Shown here in pieces: positions 1 to 4,981 of a stretch of DNA of 5,822 bases. The stretch spans positions 1 to 5,822 of the forward strand of contig JAWXUP010000114.1 of assembly GCA_044426345.1 (NCBI GenBank). The letters are read 5' to 3'. A model generated the notes under the pieces. That model was not told the origin of the DNA, did no database searches, and saw only the letters and a program-made list of their open reading frames with translations. The position numbers were made by a program, and so were the translations under genes. The DNA comes from CAYJLC01 sp044426345 (GTDB lineage: Bacteria > Bacillota > Clostridia > Oscillospirales > Butyricicoccaceae). The stretch's first letter is position 1. Each line of letters begins with the position of its first letter.

Positions 1-150
1 GAAGATCCAGTAGATCCATATCCAATTGAACCTACTGATCCAACAGACCCAGTAGAACCTACTGAACCAACAGACCCAGTTGATCCAACAGAGCCTACCG
101 AACCAGTAGAACCCACTGAGCCAACTGAGCCAACTCAACCAGACGAACCA
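1..150 (+). repeat. Degenerate 9-nt repeat coding for (E/D)P(T/V) stalk
   Basis: Codons follow a three-residue period in which every third residue is proline (CCA, CCT or CCC) and is usually followed by Thr or Val and then Glu, Asp or Gln. Near-identical blocks such as CCAACAGACCCAGT recur. It is a coding repeat of the surface-protein stalk. Such tracts often vary in length between strains, which is family knowledge and not shown here. Confidence 0.7.
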
Positions 151-261
151 CTTATTGAAACTGGTCAAATGAAATTACCAATTTACATTTTATTTGGCGT
201 AGGTATTTTAGCGATTATGCTTGGCGCATTTATTTCAAGAAAGAAAAAAATGAATGACTAA
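1..261 (+). CDS. C-terminal end of a sortase-anchored, Pro/Thr-repeat surface protein (5' partial)
   Basis: The last 86 residues of a protein that starts upstream of the window are visible in frame 1. Residues 1-50 are a tripeptide-periodic stalk of (E/D/Q)-P-(T/V) units, typical of wall-spanning spacers in Gram-positive surface proteins. Residues 51-56 read LIETGQ, then a hydrophobic stretch of about 20 residues (about 59-79) and an RKKKK tail. This is the three-part cell-wall sorting signal, with LIETG in the place of LPxTG. I recall similar LI(E/Q)TGQ signals in clostridial surface proteins, but cannot verify that here. The protein should be exported, cleaved between T and G by a sortase, and linked to the wall. 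Its stop codon overlaps the start of the sortase gene, so that enzyme is the obvious partner. The N-terminal functional domain is not visible, so its role (adhesin, pilin or enzyme) is unknown. Confidence 0.85.
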   Translation, partial: EDPVDPYPIEPTDPTDPVEPTEPTDPVDPTEPTEPVEPTEPTEPTQPDEPLIETGQMKLPIYILFGVGILAIMLGAFISRKKKMND

Positions 262-886
262 AAAAATTGGTTTTTTGCTAATGTTGATTGGTTGTATATG
301 CATAATAGGTGCAGGAAGTTTGTTTTTTTACAATTATAACGAAGACAAACAAGCTGGTGAAGAATCTGCACAGCGCCTAGAAATAGTAAAAGAAATAATA
401 GAACAGCAACAAATAGTAACAGAACAACCACAAGTTGAACACAGCGTAGAAATTTCACAAGATGAAGTTTCTGAAGAATCTGCCGAAGAAGATCAGCAAT
501 CGAGTATCATAATAAACGAAAAATATATAGGATATCTCGAAATTCCAAGTTTATCTTTAACGCTACCAGTGTTAGAAAATTGGAGCTACACGAATTTAAA
601 ATTCACGCCGTGCCGTCAGTTTGGTTCTTTTGAAACTAACGATTTAGTAATCGCAGGACATAATTACAACCAGCATTTGGGTAAAATTAGCAAGCTTACC
701 ACAAGCAATACCATAACTTTTCATGACATAAACGGAGCAATAGCGACATATCAAATTGCAAACGTTGAAACTATAAGCGAAACTGAAGCTGAAAAAGTTC
801 AAAACAATGGCTATGATTTAGTGCTTTATACTTGCACTGTATCAGGTGAAAATAGAATTGTCGTGTATTGTCAAAAAACAAGTTAA
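254..886 (+). CDS. Sortase (class B/D-like cysteine transpeptidase)
   Basis: This 210-aa membrane-anchored transpeptidase would cut a sorting signal and attach the surface protein to the cell wall. Residues 5-26 form an uncleaved N-terminal membrane anchor, followed by a Glu/Gln-rich low-complexity linker (about 30-85) and the sortase beta-barrel (about 90-208). The catalytic set is present: His136 in the AGHN motif, Cys194 in LYTCT and Arg201 in ENRIVVYC. The preceding IGYLEIP (92-98) and the PCRQFGS segment (119-125) are also typical of the family. The ATG at 254 overlaps the stop of the upstream surface-protein gene by 8 nt and has only a weak A/G-rich ribosome site, so translation is probably coupled. 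The class is not certain: the TC-T...NR pattern resembles clostridial class B/D enzymes. The close link to an LIETG protein suggests a dedicated enzyme-substrate pair. Confidence 0.9.
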   Translation: MTKKIGFLLMLIGCICIIGAGSLFFYNYNEDKQAGEESAQRLEIVKEIIEQQQIVTEQPQVEHSVEISQDEVSEESAEEDQQSSIIINEKYIGYLEIPSLSLTLPVLENWSYTNLKFTPCRQFGSFETNDLVIAGHNYNQHLGKISKLTTSNTITFHDINGAIATYQIANVETISETEAEKVQNNGYDLVLYTCTVSGENRIVVYCQKTS

Positions 887-887
887 C

Positions 888-936
888 AAACTAAAGCTGT
901 GTCACAATAAAGTGTCACAGCTTTAGTTTTAATTTT
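888..936 (+). terminator. Rho-independent terminator after the sortase
   Basis: A 14-bp perfect stem pairs 888-901 with 916-929. Above it are one T-T mismatch, a further 3 bp (CAC/GTG) and a six-base AATAAA loop. A T-rich tail (TTTTAATTTTAT) follows. It starts 1 nt after the sortase stop. The stem is symmetrical, so it may also stop minus-strand transcripts coming from the immA-like gene, although the T tract on that side is poorer. Confidence 0.9.
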
Positions 937-976
937 ATATAACTAAAAAATATGCTAGATTTACATTAAATTTCCA

Positions 977-1036
977 CTAAATTCGAGCCGAGTTTCTCCC
1001 TTTTTTTAGACTGTCTTTCACATCGCCTTCGCTCAT
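977..1036 (-). CDS. Possible 19-aa small ORF after the ImmA-like gene
   Basis: On the minus strand an ATG lies 12 nt after the stop of the ImmA-like gene. It is preceded by a purine-rich GTGAGGATAGG stretch that could serve as a ribosome site. It encodes a 19-residue charged peptide beginning MSEGDVKDSLKKGR and ends at TAG. I do not recognise it. It could be a real small peptide in the xre-immA operon, the decayed start of a longer gene, or chance. Confidence 0.2.
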   Translation of the reverse strand: MSEGDVKDSLKKGRNSARI

Positions 1037-1048
1037 GCCTATCCTCAC

Positions 1049-1564
1049 CTACCTCAAAAACCTTGCATCAAAATCATGCCCTCTAAAATCGTGGCCTTTG
1101 GTTTTAAGATTTGCAAGTTTTAGTGCGAGCAAGTTAATATCCGAATTTAATGCCTTTGCTATTTGTGCAATGTCATATCCGTCATATGCAAGCTCTAGCA
1201 CCTCGCTATCCTCAAGCGACACACTTGCAGCGAAGATATTCGCCTCGTATTCCATGCGGATATTGCGCATTTCAAAGATGTTAAATTCTTGAAATCCACC
1301 TGCTTTTATCGCTTGTGTGCGATGTAATTGATCGTGACCTATCTCGTGAAGTAGTACAATCGACTTCATCACAGGGTCTAAATCTTGCTTTATGAAGATA
1401 AATCTGTTTTTTTCAATAACTTTATAAACACCTTTTTGCTTTTTAAAATTATTCTCCAAAATGGTTATACCGAGAGCGTCAGCTAATTTATATGGATCAC
1501 GAGTTTCAAACTTAGATACCAGTAAATTAGCCTTTTTTTCTGCCTCATCACGTGAAACTATCAT
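1049..1564 (-). CDS. immA: ImmA/IrrE-family metallopeptidase
   Basis: This 171-aa protein carries the zinc-protease motif HEIGHDQLH (His73, Glu74, His77) and a downstream MEYEANIFAA segment with Glu107 as the likely third metal ligand. Both are diagnostic of the ImmA/IrrE (DUF955/COG2856) family. In ICEBs1 and related phages ImmA cleaves the XRE repressor ImmR after DNA damage; IrrE/PprI does the same to DdrO in Deinococcus. Here it starts 19 nt after the stop of an XRE repressor gene in the same operon, so that repressor is its expected substrate (inference). A GAGGTG ribosome site (plus-strand 1570-1575) precedes the ATG. The region after about residue 130 is helical and ends with a short GHDF-R-GHDF duplication. 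There is no signal peptide, so it acts in the cytoplasm. The symbol is given by family analogy. Confidence 0.9.
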   Translation of the reverse strand: MIVSRDEAEKKANLLVSKFETRDPYKLADALGITILENNFKKQKGVYKVIEKNRFIFIKQDLDPVMKSIVLLHEIGHDQLHRTQAIKAGGFQEFNIFEMRNIRMEYEANIFAASVSLEDSEVLELAYDGYDIAQIAKALNSDINLLALKLANLKTKGHDFRGHDFDARFLR

Positions 1565-1583
1565 TAAAACACCTCACATAACC

Positions 1584-1997
1584 TTATTCTTTGTCGTTTA
1601 GATATTTTTTAGGCGTGTATTTTTTGTTATTTTTCTTAGCTAAAACATAAGCCTCTTGAACAGCAAGCATCAAAACGTCCATATCATCTTCTTCCATCTC
1701 GCCTCCAGCAAACAATCCAGTAAGCTCATTCACAAGTTTTTGTGCGCCAGCTTTGCCACGATACCCATAATTTTGCTCAGAACTTGCAACAAAAAGTTCG
1801 TTTTCAGTCAGCAAGTAATTAACGTTTACTTCAAGTGCAACTGCAAGACGTTCGTAATTTTTCATACCACGAGGGCGTGATTTTCCTGTTTCGTAATTTG
1901 AGATGATTTTTGTTGTAACTCCAACTTTTTTAGCAAGCTCAGATTGGTTTAATTTTAGCTTGTGTCGTTCAGTTTTTACTTTTTCGGCAAAAGTCAT
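1584..1997 (-). CDS. XRE-family (Cro/CI-like) transcriptional repressor
   Basis: The protein has 137 aa. Residues about 5-62 form a classic HTH_3 domain: a ...LNQSELAKKVGV... first helix-turn, then TKIISNYETGKSRPR as the recognition helix region, ending with LEVNVNYLL. The remainder (about 75-137) starts YGYRGKAGAQKLV, is rich in acidic residues around 100-105, and ends in a Lys-rich KKYTPKKYL tail. This resembles the C-terminal half of Firmicute repressors paired with ImmA-type peptidases. The ATG is well supported by AAGGAG (plus-strand 2005-2010) 7 nt upstream. It is transcribed away from the polymerase gene and co-transcribed with immA. By analogy with ImmR it should repress the divergent promoter and its own by binding the ATATACTTT repeats, and be inactivated by the downstream peptidase. 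The target sites are inferred from position and symmetry only. Confidence 0.9.
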   Translation of the reverse strand: MTFAEKVKTERHKLKLNQSELAKKVGVTTKIISNYETGKSRPRGMKNYERLAVALEVNVNYLLTENELFVASSEQNYGYRGKAGAQKLVNELTGLFAGGEMEEDDMDVLMLAVQEAYVLAKKNNKKYTPKKYLNDKE

Positions 1998-2016
1998 AAG
2001 AATTCTCCTTATTTTT

Positions 2017-2033
2017 ATATACTTTAAGTATAT
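2017..2033. promoter_or_regulatory. Putative repressor operator O1 (perfect 17-bp palindrome)
   Basis: ATATACTT-T-AAGTATAT is a perfect inverted repeat with 8-bp arms around a single central base, too tight to form an RNA hairpin and so most likely a protein site. It lies 9 bp upstream of the polymerase -35 box and just before the xre ribosome site. The half-site recurs at 2075-2083 and, inverted, at 2104-2112. The XRE protein encoded next to it is the natural candidate to bind. Confidence 0.65.
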
Positions 2034-2041
2034 GTTTTATA

Positions 2042-2070
2042 TTGACATTGTAGTTGAGATATATTATAAT
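2042..2070 (+). promoter_or_regulatory. Consensus sigma-A promoter for the Y-family polymerase
   Basis: TTGACA (2042-2047) and TATAAT (2065-2070) are separated by exactly 17 bp, a full match to the vegetative consensus. Transcription should start near 2077 and leave a leader of about 60 nt before the GTG at 2140. Such a strong promoter for a mutagenic polymerase implies tight repression, which fits the flanking operator-like repeats. The -10 lies within ATTATAAT (2063-2070), its own reverse complement, so a TATAAT is also present on the minus strand. Confidence 0.85.
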
Positions 2071-2074
2071 CAAT

Positions 2075-2112
2075 ATATACTTTAACTACTTATAGTTTAT
2101 CACAAAGTATAT
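2075..2112. promoter_or_regulatory. Putative operators O2 and O3 over the polymerase start site
   Basis: ATATACTTT occurs at 2075-2083, where the 17-mer 2075-2091 matches 14 of 17 positions of O1. It occurs again in inverted orientation at 2104-2112. The O2 and O3 centres are about 21 bp apart, two helical turns, so dimers could bind side by side on one face. O2 covers the predicted polymerase start site. O3 falls within the spacer of the candidate xre promoter. Assignment to the XRE repressor is inference. Confidence 0.5.
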
Positions 2113-2122
2113 CCATCGTCAA
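2094..2122 (-). promoter_or_regulatory. Candidate promoter for xre-immA
   Basis: On the minus strand TTGACG (2122 to 2117) is followed after 17 bp by TAAACT (2099 to 2094). The -35 matches 5 of 6 and the -10 matches 4 of 6. Transcripts would begin near 2087 and cross the polymerase promoter. An alternative is the minus-strand TATAAT at 2068-2063, which has no good -35. O3 lies between the two boxes, which would allow autorepression. Confidence 0.4.
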
Positions 2123-2125
2123 GCA

Positions 2126-2142
2126 AAAGGAGTGAAAAAGTG
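2126..2142 (+). promoter_or_regulatory. Ribosome site and GTG start of the polymerase
   Basis: AAAGGAG (2126-2132) sits 7 nt before a GTG codon at 2140. No in-frame ATG precedes the conserved N-terminal FILHCDMNNFYASVE block, so this strong ribosome site decides the GTG start. Confidence 0.85.
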
Positions 2143-2475
2143 ACAAAATTATCCAATAAATTTATTTTACACTGCGATATGAACAATTTTTATGCATCGG
2201 TTGAGTGTATGCTCGACCCATCGCTTCGAGATAAGTTCGTAGCAGTCGGTGGTTCGGTTGAACAACGGCAAGGAATAATTCTTGCGAAAAACTATAAAGC
2301 TAAAGCTTTAGGTGTTGCTACTGGTGAACCGATTTGGAAAGCTGTTCAAAAATGTTCTGAGCTTGTTGTTGTCCCACCACACTACGAGCAGTATCTCAAA
2401 TTTTCAAAGCTTGCTCGTGAGATATATTTGCGATACACCGACCAAGTTGAGCCTTACGGAATGGACGAATGCTGG
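2140..2475 (+). CDS. Y-family translesion DNA polymerase, exon 1 (residues 1-112)
   Basis: This is the first part of a UmuC/DinB-like, error-prone DNA polymerase that copies damaged templates. The catalytic palm residues are all here: Asp13 in LHCDMNNFYASVE, with Tyr18 in the steric-gate position, and Asp109-Glu110 in YGMDECW. Fingers-type residues (GIILAKNYKAKALGV, about 46-60) lie between them. The exon ends with the complete Trp112 codon, directly followed by the intron's GTGCG. Unspliced RNA adds only V-R-P and stops at 2485-2487, giving a 115-aa stub that lacks thumb and little finger. The reading frame resumes at 4982. The gene is divergent from xre-immA and has its own consensus promoter. 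Y-family genes next to XRE repressors are known in Gram-positive mobile elements, which fits an inducible mutagenic repair role (inference). Confidence 0.9.
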
Positions 2476-2722
2476 GTGCGCCCGTAAGTTGTAATTTTGC
2501 AACGTGGGTAAAGTAGAAATGTGCTGATAACAAAGCATCGGATAAGACATAAATATCCGTTATTATTCGGTTTAACTGTGAGGGAAACCAATAACAGCGA
2601 AAATAGCATGCCGAAAAAGGTGTAAGTCTGATAATCAATAAATCAGCGACTGAACAACTGAAATAAAAACTATATACAAGGATAAAAGCTTGATTGCTTG
2701 AACGATAATCAGAGGTAGTCTA

Positions 2723-2727
2723 TCGTC
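2723..2727 (+). other. Candidate EBS2 of the intron
   Basis: TCGTC is complementary to GACGA at exon positions -12 to -8 (2464-2468), the usual IBS2 place. It lies 56 nt before EBS1, a spacing similar to that in LtrB-type introns. It also overlaps a possible local stem (2702-2707 with 2721-2726), so the assignment is less sure than EBS1. Confidence 0.5.
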
Positions 2728-2778
2728 ACTCATAACGAAAATTGATTGACACGTTATGCAATTTAGGGTAGTGAACTC

Positions 2779-2785
2779 AGCCAGC
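2779..2785 (+). other. EBS1 plus delta of the intron
   Basis: CCAGC (2781-2785) pairs with the last five bases of exon 1 (GCTGG), and the preceding AG (2779-2780) pairs with the first two bases of exon 2 (CT). The element lies in a loop closed by GTAGT (2768-2772) and ACTAC (2791-2795), the expected setting for EBS1 in domain I. Confidence 0.75.
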
Positions 2786-2997
2786 TGTAAACTACAAAAT
2801 GTTCCAAATTGACCGCCACAATAAGTGGAAAAATGATGAAAGTCGTATCCGAAAATATAGGTGTTATGTTCTACTTTATCTAAACGGGGATTACCTAAGT
2901 CAGAACGCATAAGAATTATGCTATAAACTCAAGGTTTTGAAAATCTGATATGGTAACGGAGCTTTCATAGTAGTTTGAGTTAGGGAAAGCCTAATAC

Positions 2998-4881
2998 ATG
3001 GCGAAGGAAAGCAGTTTATATATCAATATAATGAATGGAAAGGTGCGTGAGGCATTGAGAAATCCAAACGATGTATTGAACAGTTTGAAAGAAAAAGCAA
3101 CAATCACAAACTATAATTATGAAAGACTATATAGAAATCTATATAATCCTAAATTTTATCTAATAGCCTATCAAAATATTTATGTAAATAAAGGAAGTAT
3201 GACATCTGGTATTGATAATATAACAATAGATGGAATGGGAATGGAAAGAATAGACTTGCTTATTGAACAAATGAAGTCGCATTCATATACTCCAAATCCA
3301 GTTAAAAGGATATATATTCCTAAAAAGAATGGAAAAACAAGACCCTTAGGTATTCCATCAGTTGATGATAAATTAGTACAAGAAGTTGTTCGAATGATAC
3401 TAGAAAGTATTTATGAACCAAACTTTAGTAGCAAATCACATGGTTTTAGACCATACAAAAGTTGTCATACAGCTTTAACACAAATTCAAAAAAGTTTTAC
3501 AGGTATAAAATGGTTTGTTGAAGGAGATATTAAAGGCTGTTTCGATAATATCGACCAACATATACTAATAAATATTTTGAGAAAGCGAATAAAAGATGAA
3601 TATTTCATTTCACTAATTTGGAAATTTCTACGAGCAGGATATCTAGAAAATAGAACTTTAAACAATACTTATTCGGGCTCTGCACAAGGGTCTGTCATCA
3701 GTCCAATCTTAGCTAACATTTATATGAATGAATTCGATTTATTTATTGAGAAGTATAAGGAAAAATTTGATAAAGGTAATAGCAGAGCAAATAATCCTGA
3801 ATATAACCGAAGTAAATCTAAGTGGTATGGATATAAACAAACCACAGAAAAAAATAAAGATAAATATTCTAAAGAAGAACTTGCAATGAGAAATGCAGAA
3901 ATTCAAAAGAGATTTAATGCATGGTCAAATCTACCCTCGATGGAGCAAATGGACAAAAATTATCGACGTATTCAATATACAAGATATGCAGATGACTTTT
4001 TAATAGGTATTATCGGAAGCAAAGAAGACACTGAAAAAGTACGAAAAGATATTAAGGAATTTTTATTAAATGATTTAAAGCTAGAGCTATCAGTTGAAAA
4101 AACACTAATTACCCATTCTGAAGAAAAAGCAAGATTCTTAGGATATGATGTTACAACTTCAAAAAAAAGTAAACATTTTATTAGAAAAAATAACGGTAAG
4201 TACAGAATGTCAGAAGGTATTATAAAACTCTATATTCCAAAAGAAATATGGAGAAATAAATTGCTTGATAATGAAAATATGATAATAAAAAAAGATAAAA
4301 ACGTCAAAGAAATATGGAAGCCAGTTGCAAGAAGCAACTTTGTTAATAGAACACCTGTAGAAATTATTGGTGGATTTAATGCTGAAATACGAGGTCTTTA
4401 CAATTATTATTCGTTAGCAAGTAATGTATCTGTACTGAATAAATATTATTATATAATGCAATATAGCATGTATAACACCTTTGCTTGTAAATTCAGGTGT
4501 AGCAAAAATAAAATTATAAAAAAATACAAGCAAAACAAAATTTTTAGTGTTGAATATGAAACAACTAAAGGAGAGGTTAAGAAAGTTGAGTTTTATCATG
4601 ATGGGTTTAAAATGAAACCTATTAATAAAAATCCAAAAATAGATATTTTACCAAAATCTGTGACAATATATAATTTCAAGCCAAAAGAGCTTATTGTTCG
4701 TATGCTTGAAAGTAAATGTGAATTATGTGGTAAAGAAAAATGTGTTGTTAAAACACATCATGTTAAGGCATTAAAAGAGTTAAAACCACATAAGACATGG
4801 GAAAATATTATGATTTCAAAAAGGCGAAAAACTTTGGTAGTTTGTGATGACTGTTATAATAAAATAAAAGCTGATATATAA
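2998..4881 (+). CDS. ltrA: Intron-encoded reverse transcriptase/maturase/HNH endonuclease (LtrA-like)
   Basis: This 627-aa protein helps its intron fold and splice and drives retrohoming. It aligns along its length with my memory of lactococcal LtrA (599 aa). Motifs in order are RT1 KRIYIPKKNGKTRPLGIP (103-120), RT2 ending SHGFRP (147-152), RT3 FVEGDIKGCFDNID with catalytic Asp177, RT4 SAQGSVISPILANIY (228-242), RT5 YADD (330-333) with Asp332-Asp333, RT6 ELSVEKTLITH, RT7 RFLGYDV, and maturase domain X around GGFNAEIRGLYNYY (458-471). A C-terminal HNH-type domain carries Cys574/Cys577, His587-His588 and Cys616/Cys619. An 85-residue Lys-rich insert lies between RT4 and RT5, as in LtrA. The ATG is the only usable start because an in-frame TAA lies two codons before it; AGGGA about 10 nt upstream is a modest ribosome site. 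It ends 5 nt before domain V. RT4 has A-Q-G where P-Q-G is commoner. Confidence 0.95.
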   Translation: MAKESSLYINIMNGKVREALRNPNDVLNSLKEKATITNYNYERLYRNLYNPKFYLIAYQNIYVNKGSMTSGIDNITIDGMGMERIDLLIEQMKSHSYTPNPVKRIYIPKKNGKTRPLGIPSVDDKLVQEVVRMILESIYEPNFSSKSHGFRPYKSCHTALTQIQKSFTGIKWFVEGDIKGCFDNIDQHILINILRKRIKDEYFISLIWKFLRAGYLENRTLNNTYSGSAQGSVISPILANIYMNEFDLFIEKYKEKFDKGNSRANNPEYNRSKSKWYGYKQTTEKNKDKYSKEELAMRNAEIQKRFNAWSNLPSMEQMDKNYRRIQYTRYADDFLIGIIGSKEDTEKVRKDIKEFLLNDLKLELSVEKTLITHSEEKARFLGYDVTTSKKSKHFIRKNNGKYRMSEGIIKLYIPKEIWRNKLLDNENMIIKKDKNVKEIWKPVARSNFVNRTPVEIIGGFNAEIRGLYNYYSLASNVSVLNKYYYIMQYSMYNTFACKFRCSKNKIIKKYKQNKIFSVEYETTKGEVKKVEFYHDGFKMKPINKNPKIDILPKSVTIYNFKPKELIVRMLESKCELCGKEKCVVKTHHVKALKELKPHKTWENIMISKRRKTLVVCDDCYNKIKADI

Positions 4882-4886
4882 ATGGA

Positions 4887-4920
4887 AAGCCGTATACATT
4901 GAGAGGTGTAAGTACGGTTT
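4887..4920 (+). ncRNA. Group II intron domain V (catalytic hairpin)
   Basis: A 34-nt hairpin starts AAGCCGTA, includes the catalytic AGC triad, and pairs with TACGGTTT to form an 8-bp lower stem with one G-U pair. A 2-nt AG bulge on the 3' side and a 6-bp upper stem (TACATT/GGTGTA) lead to a GAGA (GNRA) tetraloop. Length, triad, bulge and loop all match the canonical domain V. Confidence 0.95.
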
Positions 4921-4922
4921 GG

Positions 4923-4981
4923 AGGCGAGTGCTTGAAAACCTGTCATAGTGATATGATAAGGCGTTGAGTTCTTAGCCTAC
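4923..4981 (+). ncRNA. Group II intron domain VI and 3' splice site
   Basis: AGGC (4923-4926) can pair with GCCT (4976-4979) at the base, and a distal hairpin forms from CCTGTCATA and TATGATAAGG around a GTGA loop. The middle is full of mismatches, and the domain is longer than I expect for IIA introns. A4975, six bases before the last intron base and just above the basal stem, is the best branch-point candidate, but I cannot prove it. Confidence 0.55.

Larger units (their letters stand above)
2476..4981 (+). mobile_element. Group II intron, LtrA-like (IIA/mitochondrial-like class), complete
   Basis: This 2506-nt self-splicing retroelement sits in sense orientation inside the polymerase gene. 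It begins with GTGCG(CCC), matching the GUGYG 5' consensus, and ends in AC (AY consensus). Domains I-III occupy about 2476-2997, the reverse transcriptase ORF fills domain IV, domain V is 4887-4920, and domain VI and the 3' end follow. The boundaries are fixed by the protein (DECW|LDV) and by intron-exon pairings: AGCCAGC at 2779-2785 complements the joined exons GCTGG|CT, and TCGTC at 2723-2727 complements GACGA at 2464-2468. The G just 5' of EBS1 pairing with the first exon 2 base is the delta-delta' contact typical of IIA introns. No internal stop or deletion is seen in the ORF, so the element looks mobile and splicing-competent. Activity itself is inferred. Confidence 0.95.

Noticed and set aside
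1..150. Repeats considered as a CRISPR array or minisatellite
   Set aside because: The repeats are in frame, code for a Pro-rich stalk, and have no unique spacers.
254..310. Lipobox-like LIGC at residues 11-14 of the sortase
   Set aside because: The hydrophobic part before the Cys is too short and the hydrophobic run continues past it, so an uncleaved N-terminal anchor as in other sortases fits better.
930..1048. An attachment site or mobile-element edge between the sortase and immA
   Set aside because: No direct repeat, tRNA end or integrase is visible, so an element boundary cannot be supported from this window.
1035..2085. Plus-strand ORFs opposite immA and xre (1035-1292, 1656-1880, 1903-2085)
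   Set aside because: They are antisense shadows of two clearly identified genes, with low-complexity hydrophobic or Cys/Phe-rich products.
2011..2139. A LexA/SOS box in the polymerase promoter
   Set aside because: No GAAC-N4-GTTC-like or other known Gram-positive LexA motif is visible; the only dyad is the ATATACTT palindrome.
2140..2487. A 115-aa truncated polymerase read as a pseudogene or stand-alone gene
   Set aside because: The last three codons and stop are intron sequence; the frame continues perfectly at 4982 after a well-defined intron.
2396..2910. Minus-strand ORFs of 80 and 91 codons
   Set aside because: They lie over polymerase exon 1 and the structured RNA of intron domains I-III, have no recognisable motifs, and are chance ORFs.
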